Shown here piece by piece: positions 10,951 to 22,505 of a DNA stretch of 64,000 bases (position 1 is its first letter; the number at the start of each line of letters is the position of its first letter). The stretch is from Silene latifolia (taxonomy: Eukaryota > Streptophyta > Magnoliopsida > Caryophyllales > Caryophyllaceae). Made by a program: the position numbers and the translations under genes. A model generated the notes under the pieces. It made no database searches. It was not told the DNA's origin and saw only the letters and a program-made list of their open reading frames with translations. The stretch lies in the NCBI RefSeq assembly GCF_048544455.1, contig NC_133536.1, positions 27,468,152 through 27,532,151 on the forward strand. The letters run 5' to 3'.

Positions 10951-13900
10951 TCATATATTATATTAAAGTAATAACTGGCTACCCCATCTTACGCCACATG
11001 TCACAACACCTTTAAATGTCACGTGTCATACTCTCTAATTAAAAAAATAAATAAAAAAAATTATATAAAAGATGTGCAATCACGTAAACATGAAAAAAAA
11101 AACAGGAAGTTGCTAATTTTAAGTTGATTTGGGCGCAACTTTAGAACATATTTTCGGCATAATATTTTAACAAATCAACTTAAAAAAAATTTAGGAGATA
11201 TTTTAGGTATAAATTTTAACATACCAAACCAATCTTGCTAATTTAAAGTTGATTTGGCAAATTTAGGAAAGAATTTTGGTACAATATTAACGTAACAAGA
11301 ATAATATTCTCAATGTAAATAAATATTCCAATCAATATCATCTTTCCTTAAAATGTGATGGACGAAAATTAGTTTTGTAACACTACACTTATTCGGAGTA
11401 TATTCTATGTTCATAATGTATATAATTCGAACAATAAAGTCGAAAAATATCATACCAATAAAATTCGAATAACATCGTAATGTCTATAATTAACATTAAC
11501 ATACCAAAAGTATCATAAAATTCGAAAAAAATCTTAGCACTATACAAGGCAACAATCTCGCACCATAATTTAAAATAGTTAGCATAACAAATATAGTTCT
11601 GTATTTTGGTGCTATTTTGAGTCCACTTAGTCCTTCTGATCTGACCCAGTATTGCGAAATGAATGCGTTGAAGGGAGAGGAATGCCAATCACTGCATGCG
11701 GCCCCCAGATCCGGCGTGGTTGTTGATTTTAGAGGCTTAATAAGAGGAAACATGATAGGTGTGATGGTTTTTTGATTGAAGGGTAGATGTCATGAGATTT
11801 AAACGCTGGGAAGAAAGTATGGAATTGAGGAAGATGAAGATGAGGTATAGATCAGGAGAAAGAGGGGCGGATTCTCGGATAAGGATGCATTTGATCGGGT
11901 TTAATCGGGTTTTGGGATAGGGATGCATTTCTGGGTGTGTTCCGGGATAAGGATGCATTTTGAGATAAAGATGAAGATGAGGTATAGATTTAGGACAATA
12001 TATTTCGATGGTTTTAATCGGGTTTTGTTTGTCTTAGTGTTTAATTTGTGATTTGGCTCGGTACATTGGGCTCAGTACTTTGTGTTGTGTTTTTTTCGTT
12101 ATTTGTTGGACTAATTCACAAATGCCGTATTTGACTGTTTGGCTCGATCCCGTTGTATATCGACCATTTCTTTTATTTACTTCGGAGTATTTATAGTTGT
12201 TATATATATACATACATATACAATATTGAAGGTTTACAACTTCTCATTACTAAATTTAGAACAGTAAGTCTCCTTTAAAACGACATTATCCTTCTTAAAC
12301 TTAAGACGGATCAAGTACATATGACTTGTGTATAAAAAAAAATATATTTGTCTTATATATACACAAGTTGTATGATACTTGACACATGTCAAGCTTATAA
12401 CGGATAATGCCGTCTTGAATGAGAATTTTTGAATTTAGAAAGGGTACAATAATTGTGGGATAAATTTTAGGGAAAAAAGGACAATAGAAATGGGAGGGGT
12501 ATTATTTTTATTTTGGAGAACAATATAGTATAATAAATAAACTAAATTGAATACAATTAATATATGGGTAATAAATAAAATAGGTATATTGTTGTACCAC
12601 AAAATAAATCAAAATAGTATGAATTTTCGGGGTGCTTCATAGCATTATAAATTAAATAGAAAACAAATAACATCTAGGTAATAAATATAATACAAATGCT
12701 GTTGTACTACATAGGTACATAGTAAATTGAAAAGGCTTCGTAAAAACCTAAGGGTAGACATGAAAATTGATCAACCGGGTCGAGTTAGAGTGTAATGTAT
12801 TTTGGGTTAAGTAAGGTTGACTCATTTGATGTTGGGTCTGATTCCGGTTTGTTTTTATTTGTCATTTCGGACCCCTCGGGTCAGGCCAATTCGAGTCGGA
12901 TTATTTCACGGCAAGGGAGTAAGAAAGATTTTATACGTTAATTTGGCAAAAACCTTTTTTTTTCTAAATTAGGGTTAGTGATTGATTTCTATTTTTATAT
13001 AAATCATATCAGCTATATTGCTAAATTAATTATTTCAAGTCATTTTAGGCCCATTTAGATTACTTTTTATAAATATAATACCAACTATCATTAATTCCTC
13101 TCATCTATGGAATGAATGCAAGGCAAGTTCGTTTAACATCTATTTATATTTCTTAGAAAATTTATAAGTGGATAAAAAACTAATAATTTTTTTTTTTAAT
13201 TCTGATTCCAAAGTGTTACTCTTAACGAGAAATATGCACCATGACTTGGGAAGGTCTGATATCAGTTAAAGTTATTCGAGAATTTGATGAATGGATAAGA
13301 AGGTTGGAAAAGGAACAATAGAAGGAATGAGGGTTGTGAAAAAGACGATTTACATTATGACATTGAAAGGTAATGAGTAAATAAGGTGTCCCCATTTTAA
13401 ATATCTCAAATTAATTGTATTTATTGACAAAATGACTTACAATATTGAGAGACAAATGTTAAAATGGCCCAATAAACAAAAAAAAATATAGGTATTTGGA
13501 ACTAGAAAGCGAATGAATGGGTGGTGATGATGGTGGGAGGTCGTGATAGAGGAGGGGTCACGATGGGTGGGTACTGATGGGGTGGGGGTCAGGCAAGATT
13601 ACGAGAAGGATTGGGGGTCACGCATGAGATGGGGCCGGAATGATGGTTATGCTGGAGGAACGAGACGTATGTAGGGGATGATAAGAGCAAGAGGGGCATG
13701 GTAGTTGAAGGACATAGGATATGGTTTGCAGGGTGGTGGTTAGGTGTGGGGGCTGCTGAGATAAGGGTGGAGAGAGACATCGTGGTTCGAGGAGTTGGGT
13801 GTGGTCACCACTGCGGTGGAGGGTGTGATGGTGGGTCTCGAGGCAGTCGGTCAATGATAACAAATACCGCTTCTTGACGACCATGCGATGGTGGGTGGGA

Positions 13901-14255
13901 GAGGAAGTGAGAGATAAGGTAGAGAATTGACAGGAGAACAAATAAAAGGGGTAATTTGATCAAAAGTGTACAAAAACGAGTAAAAATTAATTGCTTATTT
14001 CGTAAATAAACTGGTTGTAAAATCTACAATAATTTTATATCCAATTTTTTATTTCACCTCTCATATGTTTTAACGTTGAGGAAAAAATGCAGAATACTTC
14101 GAATAAAATTAACCAACATAAACTTATCAAAAATGTATGGACAGACAAAGCATTTCTAAAATTTAGTTATTTACTAAATCCAAAAATTACGCAACTTTTT
14201 TACTTTCAAAAAAATTTTCGTTACCACCCGTACAGTGCACGAGTTCAAAACCTAG
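10951..14255 (+). mobile_element. Candidate non-autonomous Helitron (3.3 kb)
   Basis: The proposed 5' end is tcatatattatattaaagta at 10951, preceded by A. Then comes a ccacatgtcac / cacgtgtcat block of the kind seen just inside two clearer Helitron heads at 39025 and 41127. The proposed 3' end is cacccgtacagtgcacgag plus CTAG at 14252-14255, followed by T; the hairpin is imperfect. The interior has no Rep/helicase ORF. A GC-richer, purine-rich stretch (13500-13940) could be captured DNA. The end lies only 260 bp upstream of the intact F-box gene. The boundaries are inference. Confidence 0.35.
12267..12425. mobile_element. Foldback MITE-like inverted repeat
   Basis: Two arms of about 70 bp pair around a short A/T-rich centre. 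The outer arm aaacgacattatcc pairs with ggataatgccgtctt, and the inner arm acttgtgtata pairs with tatacacaagtt. The arms differ at several sites. Related gacgg/ccgtctt motifs occur near 10360 and 37480. Boundaries are approximate. Confidence 0.55.
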
Positions 14256-14514
14256 TCCAGATAAAATAAGGAAAATAAGACAACTCCTATTTCTTTCCTG
14301 AAACCGAACTCCATATATTATTAAATAACAAAGTTTGGAGTGAGACTACCCATAATTGAATTTTTGAATTTTAAACTAGGGAGTAAATCCCAATACTTCT
14401 TAAATCTCCTAGCTTACCATAAAACCAACCTTAAATACCCTGCCTTAAGCGATTAAGCGCCATTGCTTACATATTCAACCGAAGGAACAACTTAATTATT
14501 TGCAAACAAATTCA

Positions 14515-15741
14515 ATGCCGAGCGAAGCCGCCTTTTCAGTCGCTAATCGACAACACCATCTATGGAGCTCGCTTCCCGACGACATCATCTTCGACCTTTT
14601 CTCCCGTCTACCTCGTGAAGCCGTCATTACTGTTTCCACTACTAAATTCATCATCAAACAAATACTCAAACCTACCTACAATATTTACGAGTTTTGGACC
14701 GCTCTTGATAACTTCTTCACCGTATTCAATCCACCCCTTATCGATACCTTTTGTCTCAATCTTCACACTGATCACTATGACGAACCTTGTTGCTGGCCTA
14801 TCATTGATGCATGGGCTCGTCGATTAAGTACTTATAACATCCAACACTTCATGGCTAATAAGTTTTGTCACTATCGATCTGATGATCACGTGTACCCAAT
14901 AAGCATTTTTCGAATGCATTCGTTGGTATCACTTGAACTGAATTTATGTCCTCATATCGCTTTGAATGCTCCTCGTTACATTAATCTTCCAAACCTCAAG
15001 AAACTTACTCTATATTCGATTAATTATCGATCTTTTAAAGCGCTATTAAGTTGTTGTCCGTCGGTCGAATACTTGTTCTTGTCTGTTAACGAGCCTAAGT
15101 ATTGTTTGGTATCGCTTACAAGCAAGAAATTAAAGCAATTATGTATAACTCTAGAAGGGCCGGATATCCGTGACGTTGTCATCGATGCTCCAATATTGGA
15201 GAAATTGGATTATTCATCTAAGTCCATATTATCAATGCCGATGTTAGATATGATCTCGAACGTCAAGTCGCTTGAACTCCAAGTATGTTCAACAAATCTC
15301 GGCCGTAATCTTATATTTAGGAGGACATTTATCTTTCCTAACTTGATTCGTCTTCAATTAACTATGTGTTCGCCTGAAATATTTAAAGCGATAGGTTTAA
15401 TGGTACATTGTCCCAAATTAGATGTTTTTGTGTTGCGTCTTATTAACCCTAACAAGATGGTTTGGAATCAAGAAGCTGTATTTGTGCCCGTTGAGCATGT
15501 GAAGCGCATCGAGTTGCATACGGGTACGCTTTTCAATCAATTTGGCGAAGAAATGTTGAATCTAGTGACATTGTTGCTAACAAGTGCCAAGGTTTTGGAG
15601 AAGCTCATTCTAATGGCATGTGGCTCTCTTAGTAATTATACGCACTTGGCTAAAACTAAGTTTTATCGAGCTTTATATGAGTGTGTCGAGGCTACGTCCC
15701 GATGTCAAGTCGAATTCTTAGGAGCATATAAACGGAATTAG
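14515..15741 (+). CDS. F-box/FBD/LRR-type protein (408 aa), the only intact copy of the cluster
   Basis: A single uninterrupted frame. I chose the ATG at 14515 because the paralogs at 16663 and 51508 start at the same aligned ATG in the context tcaatg/ccaatg. Residues about 17-35 (WSSLPDDIIFDLFSRLP) are the first half of an F-box, which in SCF ubiquitin ligases binds SKP1; the usual second half (SVLSRRWR-like) is missing, so SKP1 binding is uncertain. The middle has irregular leucine-rich segments (PNLKKLTL, APILEKLDY, CPKLDVFVLRL). The C-terminus (SAKVLEKL ... SRCQVEFLG) resembles an FBD domain. The length is typical for plant F-box/FBD proteins. Promoter sequence about 80 bp upstream (ttaaataccctgcc) is shared with the paralogs. 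The substrate is unknown. Confidence 0.85.
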   Translation: MPSEAAFSVANRQHHLWSSLPDDIIFDLFSRLPREAVITVSTTKFIIKQILKPTYNIYEFWTALDNFFTVFNPPLIDTFCLNLHTDHYDEPCCWPIIDAWARRLSTYNIQHFMANKFCHYRSDDHVYPISIFRMHSLVSLELNLCPHIALNAPRYINLPNLKKLTLYSINYRSFKALLSCCPSVEYLFLSVNEPKYCLVSLTSKKLKQLCITLEGPDIRDVVIDAPILEKLDYSSKSILSMPMLDMISNVKSLELQVCSTNLGRNLIFRRTFIFPNLIRLQLTMCSPEIFKAIGLMVHCPKLDVFVLRLINPNKMVWNQEAVFVPVEHVKRIELHTGTLFNQFGEEMLNLVTLLLTSAKVLEKLILMACGSLSNYTHLAKTKFYRALYECVEATSRCQVEFLGAYKRN

Positions 15742-15888
15742 ATATTTTATAGAATTGTATTTTTGTTTATCTATTTGTCAAGTTTCCCGTGTTTGATTCC
15801 GCCTAGAGGTGTCTTTAGTGCATGTAATATTTGATTTTTCGATGACAATTATTGAAAGAGAAGTTCTCAAGGATCAAATTTTTAGTTT

Positions 15889-16485
15889 GAAGATTACTTT
15901 TGTTTCCATTTCTCTTAGTTCAAGCCTGCAATAAAATATGAAAGCCGTTGTGCAGGACAATGGCTTCTTCGCAATTTCTAGATAAGCCGCGCTGTTTGAG
16001 ACAACGGCTTTGGAGGAAACCCGCAATTTTTTTTTAAAAGATGACATAGACCCATTAGACATAAATAGTTTTAATTCACACCATTTGGTTAAATACTTTA
16101 AAGAAATAACACCAAAATGGAAAAAAATTCAAACATTGGAGTATTTTATAATTTTGAAGTACCGAGTATAACTTAACGGCACTAGGATTTAGGAGCCTGA
16201 CGAGACTCCCTCTAAAATATGCACATGGACCTCAAAATATTAAGGACGGCCCTGAAATCTATCTTACCCTACAAGTAAAGTATATGTGTATTCATATGAT
16301 TACGACATCAGTATTCAATACAATAAACTTTATTATGGGGTTATTTTAATTTCCTCCCTATGCTTAATCATAATATCATGTACTTAATGAATTAGTCAAT
16401 GTACATAGACCTCGCAAACTCTGAGCCGATCCAAATAACCGGATCGGATAAGGTTGCCCCGAGATCCAAAAGTGACCCAATTATG
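15889..16485 (+). repeat. Segmental duplicate of the DNA upstream of F-box pseudogene 3
   Basis: This interval aligns, in order and orientation, to 43978-45975. Shared landmarks are aagattacttttgtttcc, an aaagccgttgt...acaacggcttt inverted repeat (15937-16006), aaacattggagtatttt and the atccaaataaccggatc block. The other copy is split by a 521-bp and an 841-bp insertion that are absent here, so this copy shows the empty sites. Together with 16486-16662 it forms the upstream region of pseudogene 2. Confidence 0.85.
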
Positions 16486-16572
16486 ACCTAAAACCCAAAT
16501 TGACCTGACCCCACCGAAACCCTCTCCAAACATAAACTAACATAAATCCTAATACACGTACTGAAATTTCCT

Positions 16573-16580
16573 AACCCTAA
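16573..16580 (+). promoter_or_regulatory. Telo-box-like element upstream of F-box pseudogene 2
   Basis: aaccctaa lies about 85 bp upstream of the ATG. It is shared with pseudogene 3 (aaaccctaa, 51448-51456); pseudogene 4 has one at 60431-60439. Plant telo-boxes of this type occur in many promoters; no function is shown here. Confidence 0.35.
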
Positions 16581-16662
16581 ATACACTGCCGTTCCTCATC
16601 GACCCCGACCGAAACCCTCTCCAAACATAAACTAACATAAAGCTAGATATTCAACAGATCCA

Positions 16663-17891
16663 ATGTCGAGCGAAGCTGTTCCGGTCGCAAAGAGACTCCA
16701 TCGTAGATGGAGCTCGCTTCCTGACGACAGCATCGCTGACATTATCTCCCGTATCGGATTTAATACTAATGAAGCCGCCATTACTGTATCCCCTACTAAT
16801 TTTATCATCAAACATACAGGGGCACTTACCTGCGATAAATACGAGCTTTGGACCATCCTCGATAACCTCTTTACCGTCTCAATCTTCATATTGATCACTA
16901 TGACGATCGTCGTTGCTGGCTTATAATTGATAGATGGGTTCGTCGAGTACGTGCTTATAAAATCCAACACTTCGCTGCTAATGGTTTTGGTCGTTTTCGC
17001 TCCGATGATCAGGTGTACCTACTAAGCTTTTTTAAAATGCATTCGTTGGTATCACTTGACTTGAATTTGTGTGATAGTGTGATTGTTTCGAGTGTTCCTC
17101 GTTCCATTGTTCTTCCAAACCTCAAGAAACTAACTCTACGTTGGATTAACTACAGATTTTTGAAATGGTTATTAAGTTGTTGCCCATCACTCGAAGACTT
17201 GTCCTTTTCCGTTGATAGGATTCTGGAGGATTTGGTATCAATTACAAGCAAGAAATTAAAGCGATTACGTATAATACTAGAAGGGTTTTCGATCCATGAT
17301 TTTATAATTGATGCTCCAATATTGGAGAAATTGGATTATTCTTCTTATACCATATTATCAATGAGAATATTAGATTCGATCTCTAACGTCAAGTCACTTA
17401 CACTTCGCGGACGTCCGACAAAGATCGACCTTGTTCCGGAGAAGACTATGATATTCCCTAATTTAACTCATCTACACTTAGTTATATATTTGCCTGAAAT
17501 ATTCAAAGCAATAGGTTTAATGCTACATTGTCCAAAATTAGAGGTTTTTGAGTTACGTCTTGATAGCCTTGACAACATGGTTTGGAATCAAGAAGCGGTA
17601 TTCATACCCGTTGAGCATGTGAAGCACATAAAGTTGTATCCGAGTACGACGAGTGTTGATCGATTCGGCGAAGAAATGTTGGATTTAGTGACATTGTTGC
17701 TAAGAAGTGCCAAGGTTTTGGAGAAGCTCACTCGAATTGCAAACGATGACCCTCTTAGTCTTCGTAACCCTATTTACTTGGCCAAACCTCAATTTTACCA
17801 AGCTTTATTTGAGTGTGTCGAGGCTACATCTCGATGTCAAATCGAACTTTTAGGAGTGTATAAACGCCCTAGCGAAGAATTATTCATTTGA
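16663..17891 (+). pseudogene. F-box/FBD/LRR pseudogene 2 (31-bp deletion)
   Basis: The start ATG at 16663 is shared with its paralogs. The N-terminal F-box half (RRWSSLPDDSIADIISRI) is intact. Relative to the intact gene at 14515, 31 bp are missing at about 16876, just after the ttaccgt motif. This shifts the frame into a stop at 16924-16926. From about 16878 the +1 frame continues homologous without further lesion to TGA at 17889-17891 and includes the leucine-rich segments (PNLKKLTL, CPKLEVFELRL) and the FBD-like end (SAKVLEKL ... SRCQIELLG). A single event therefore explains the loss. It is the closest relative of pseudogene 3 (51508): both share the C-terminal tail EELFI/EDLFI and the 600-bp upstream segment. 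Confidence 0.9.
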
Positions 17892-17965
17892 CTTTTTAGG
17901 GTTAAAGTTACGAAACTTTGAATGTTATGGTGATTGATCTTCCATTTCACGAGTGTCGACCAATT

Positions 17966-18232
17966 AACTAAGTTTTACCGAGCTTTATATGAGCGTGTCG
18001 AGGCTACGTCCCCATGTCAACTCGAATTCTTAGGAGCAGTACTTTGATTTTGTTTACCGAGCTTTATATGAGCTTTATATATAAACGGCCCTAGATATTT
18101 GATATAATTGTACTTTTGTTTATTTATTTGTCAAGTTTACCATGTTCGATTCCGCTTAGGGGTTTCTTTAATGTAGTATTTGATTTTTTGATGACAACTA
18201 TTGAAAGAGAAGTTCTTAAGGATCAAATTTTT
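17966..18232 (+). pseudogene. 3' remnant of an F-box/FBD gene plus its 3' UTR
   Basis: It aligns to 15654-15883 of the intact gene: the last 30 codons (aagttttaccgagctttatatgagc onward) and about 170 bp of 3' flank up to gatcaaattttt. A small insertion repeats the gagctttatat motif. It lacks any 5' portion, so it is either the tail of a deleted tandem gene or a partial duplication. Confidence 0.85.
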
Positions 18233-18496
18233 GCAGACAAGCAGTAGTAAGTAGATATGAACACTATATATAGAGAAGTACCTTTTTTTTTTCTTTTTTT
18301 AATAAAACCACTTGGAGGCAATTTAAAAGTCCAATGAAAAACATTTTACTAGGGGACACAAATTCTCAAAATCTTAGTTCGGAAAAAACTTAAAATAATG
18401 GGATGAAATGAGTGAAATGTCATACTACTAATGTATTCTAAATCCAAATGTTTGGTTGGACTTAGAATAATGGGTAAGAAATATCGAGTATTTATT
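18233..18496. other. AT-rich spacer, no gene seen
   Basis: A poly-T tract near 18290 and no ORF or recognisable repeat end. Confidence 0.4.
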
Positions 18497-20990
18497 TAAC
18501 ACCCCTGATTTTTCGGCTAAATAAAAAAAAAAACACTAACTTTACATATAAAACTCGCCAAAATCCAGAAATATTATAATTAATATTCAAAGTCTTTGAT
18601 TACAAAATCTCTTTTCGTACAAAATAATAAATGAAAGAAAACTTTTACAAAGTCTTTAATAAAACTTGTCTCGAAATGGAATCCTTTTGAACAGGAGTGG
18701 ATACGGAAGGGAAGACCTGCGTAACAGACAATAAAATAATAATCATGGTCACACTGGACCGTAAATGATAACTCGCTACGCAGACTCATAAATAAATATA
18801 ATACGCAATGTCATCTCTCAAATTACAAATGTTCTAGAGTAAAAATTCAAGCTACCCCCACTCACGAGTCAAAGGTCAGAGGAAACGATAATTAAAAATA
18901 CAATATGAAATAAGCAAATCTCACTTCACATGTCATAACGAATCCTTTGCAATAATAAATACCAACTTAGGACGTCTCATTCTACGACGGAATTCCATAA
19001 ATTTGTTAAAGTCACTCCTCGACTCAACATTACGTACTTAACAATTCAGAATCTCAATTACTGATTAATTCAGGGATTCCTCCACTACCTCTATATGTCG
19101 TGGATAGTCAAGGTTATATACCCTTATTCTGCTACTTAGGTCACATGATGTGAAGATGTCTATTTTCATGGATTTCTATACATCGTAAGACTACTGGAAT
19201 ATGAAATGTAACTAATCCCCACATCCATTCAACCGTAACTATGACAGTATATCAGAACCCAAGTAATATTCCGTCTAAAGCTGCATCATCCGACTCCAAA
19301 TAACTAGCTAGATCAGTACGCCACTTATATATGTACTTCCCCTACCCCTCTCAGCCATTTATAATCATCAAAATTAAATTGGAATTGCTCATAGACGCTC
19401 CCAAGAATCAGCATATAAACAAAACCACAATACCCATTAAAAGGGAAGGGCGACGGACAACGCACAAGTAGGCTGAAAGCAATTAAATATTAGAAGCAAA
19501 GGAAAGGAAAAACAAGAATTCTTTACTTTAATCTTTCTAAAGAAATAACAATTGCACTATTTTGCCTCTACAAAATGGTTTGTTTTGGCCATAAGACAAT
19601 TCAATCAAATGCTAACAAGTATTAAGCTTTACTTACTCGGGACTAAGAAGCCAACAAAAACGACAGGCCATAGACTTTATATGCACACCTATATCTCAGG
19701 TCGACTACTAAAGGCATTCTTTTGTATGCCCGGCTCGCCACTGGGGGTTGTGAGCCAATCTATACTCTTTAGTCTTTACTAGGCATTTTGTATGGTTGGC
19801 TCGCCACTGCGGGTTGTGAGCCAATCAATACTCTTTACTAGGCATTTTGTATGCCCGGCTCGCCACTGCGGGTTGTGAGCCAAATCTACAATCTTCTAGT
19901 CTTATAACTTTAAATTTAAGCGGATACAGTAAATAAATTACAGTATAAAATTCCGAAACAAAGCGGAGTTGGCATATTATTACAACAAGAAGATATAATA
20001 GAACTCGAGCTCCATGAAAATTAATTTAGGATCATAGGACCTTGTACTCTCAAATCGCAACAACCTAGCTGCACAAACATGTGATCCCATTCCAATCAGG
20101 AGTTAAAACGGGTCATACAAAAGGACAGACCAAACAGGGTCCGAAACTAAATGTTTGATTTGGGAATTCTAAAGCTAGAACTACATTCAAGAATAGTCCC
20201 ATACACTCAACCAGACTACCAGAGAGATAGAGACTTAAATTTGTGATTAGTTATTCTCAACCGTCTTATCATTGAATGTGCAACATAAACATCTCGAACA
20301 CAGCAACAATAGTCTATAAAAACTACAAACCGTCAAATATAAAGTGATACTTCTATGGAGTCCTTCACTGGACTTAACTATAACTGGGAAAATTAGTAAT
20401 AACATATAATCCATGGTCAAACAAAAGAGAGGAGGAGGTATACAAAAATACCATTAATAACGACCTGACTTACAATTCAGGCACTTTTTTTCCATTAGAC
20501 GATTTACAGACAAGCTCCAGACATGTGATACTCATCATTTAAACAATAACCTTATCATTCAACGATTCAATATTACTTGAACTAAATCACTAATTATACA
20601 CCATCAAATTTACGAGGCCAACATGTCAAGCGAGCACACCCCGTCTCATTATCAAACCGAACACTTAATTTCATTTACACCATGATCACCATAATCTAAT
20701 TCATGTTAATTCCTTCATTCTTTAGCTTATAACAACTCCAACTCCAGCTGAAGTAATCGACACAACTACTTACTAAGTTAGACAATATTACTGACACTAT
20801 TTTCCATCATTAAACTAGTATTTCCAAAATCATTCAATTCATTCAATAAAGGATGTATACTTACCGAAAGGTGATACCTTGATTGATTAGGAATGGAGCA
20901 GATACGGAAGCTAAAGAGCCTGGGAGTATAAAACGTTACCTAGTTCTTTCGTTCTCGCTAAGTCTCTTCAAATTATAAATAGACAACGAT
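18497..20990. repeat. Dispersed repeat (LTR-retroelement-like), copy 1
   Basis: It begins taacacccctgatttttcgg, a common plant LTR-type start. Several blocks are shared with 45989-47300: the head, an aaaacaagaattcttta block, and the gcccggctcgccactgcggg repeats. The order of blocks differs between the copies. There is no protein-coding capacity, and neither right end nor target duplication can be fixed. Confidence 0.5.
19712..19890. repeat. Three tandem copies of a 55-75 bp motif
   Basis: The core ggctcgccactg-ggttgtgagccaa occurs three times (near 19731, 19798 and 19857), each followed by tctatactctttag-like sequence. Two diverged copies (near 46525 and 46587) lie in the related repeat. The core contains a ggctc...gagcc inverted repeat and can form a hairpin. 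Confidence 0.7.
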
Positions 20991-21447
20991 CTCCATAATT
21001 TGGCAAACCATCAGAGTAATTGAATGGCTCAACTGAATATCAATGACGAATAGCCAATGAAAGGTAAAGAAATATATGGCTAATTACACATAACTATGAA
21101 ATCGGCAACAATGAGGTGTCGAGGTGCATCATTAGTACAATAATGGTTTTTTTTTTGGAATTAGGATAAATAATTCAATCATTAATATGATTGAATATCT
21201 TATTGATATAAATTCTTGCAAGTGATAAATGATAATTGATGATGCTCTTGATGATGAACCCAGCAATAAAAGAAAAAAAATTGAGAGATGCAAACTACCG
21301 ACTGAAATTTGATTGAGTAACATCAAAGATCTAAATTTTGGGTAGATTTTTATGACGGCCAAAAGGATGAGTACAAAGAAGCTTCTAGTCATCCAATTGA
21401 GATGTGACTATGTGAGTAGTAGAAAAAAATATCTATCTATATATATA
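20991..21447. other. AT-rich intergenic DNA, no gene seen
   Basis: It contains a poly-T tract near 21146 and short ta-rich microsatellites. No coding signal. Confidence 0.4.
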
Positions 21448-21480
21448 CTAGTCGGAAATGCGCGTGCGCCGCACGCGTTG
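21448..21480 (-). mobile_element. Helitron 3' terminus (minus strand)
   Basis: Read on the minus strand there is an 8-bp perfect stem (cgcgtgcg / cgcacgcg, 21461-21477), then cattccga-like spacer and terminal CTAG followed by T (palindromic CTAG at 21448-21451). This is the hairpin-plus-CTRR tail of plant Helitrons. The element would extend to the right; its 5' end is not found. Confidence 0.6.
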
Positions 21481-22014
21481 TTTACGTCTTCTTACGTGCA
21501 GCGGTATTGTTTGCGGTTGCTTATATTATACCGAGTAGTTGTTTAAGTCGGTAAATAATATAAGGAAATAGTAAAAATTTATTACGAAAAATATTGAGGA
21601 GCTCATTTTATTTACACATTAAAATATACATAAAACACACACGGGAAATATTGTAAAATAATTGTCTTCCTTATGTTATATTAGCATTATTACTATTTTG
21701 ATACTGTCATGTTCGTTATTGTTCAGTCGTCGTCTGAAATCAATTTCAGGTAATATCTCATGTCTACATGTCTAGTAGTCCGCCTTTAGTGTATTATAGT
21801 TCTGCTGCAGTAGTAGGTTGTATTAACTAAAAATACAGAACATCAAACTTATTTAAATCTTGCAAAAATTTGATTGCTTTTCGAGCACTTGGACGGTGAA
21901 CCGATAATTTTAATGTTTCTGACGGTGCATCAATTCCGTGTATCTGAACGTATGTTTTTAGTTCATCTTCGTGTGAATGCCAGATTCTAGATGAAGTTGT
22001 TTTAATACGTAGTA
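21481..22014. other. Intergenic DNA, probably interior of the minus-strand Helitron
   Basis: No gene recognised. The short minus-strand ORF 21827-22024 has no familiar motif. Confidence 0.35.
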
Positions 22015-22105
22015 CTCTCTCCATTTTTCTATGTTTGCCCCATAAAATAATAAAATGTGAGGTATATTTTAATGAAATGGGGCAAACTTAGAAAAATGGA
22101 GGAAG
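22015..22105. mobile_element. Stowaway-like MITE (91 bp)
   Basis: The terminal inverted repeats ccatttttctatgtttgcccc and its near-exact complement span about 29 bp each. TA duplications lie at 22013-22014 and 22106-22107. It has the size and ends of a Tc1/mariner-type MITE. Confidence 0.85.
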
Positions 22106-22505
22106 TATATCATTTAAGATAATCTTTAAGTTTACTTCTATTGGACAACGTGATATCCCTGACAAATCTGAATCTAACTAATAATTTTAGTAGCCACATA
22201 TATGGAGAAATGTGTGTTATTGCAATGTTACAAAAGAATTGCTCAAATGAGAATTTAGCTATGGTTTTGTGTCTAGTGACAATTACAAGGGAACCAAAAT
22301 GGGCAGTAAAGACGGACGAACAAATGACGACAAAAAAGGTGAAGTCGGAAACAAGGAGAAGAACCCGTGTAGCGTGACTAAGTGAATTTGTTTTCGTCAG
22401 CTTCATGTTCTTCATCTATCACCAATTACGAAAACTTGCGACGTTCATCAGAAGTAGCTGTAATTACATGCATCCATATATCTGATGTACTGCTCAAGAT
22501 GGACT

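Noticed and set aside
13589-13941. Overlapping minus-strand ORFs rich in Ser, Thr, His and Pro
   Set aside because: They are the complement of a gatgg/ggtgg low-complexity stretch; no conserved motif and no splice or start context.
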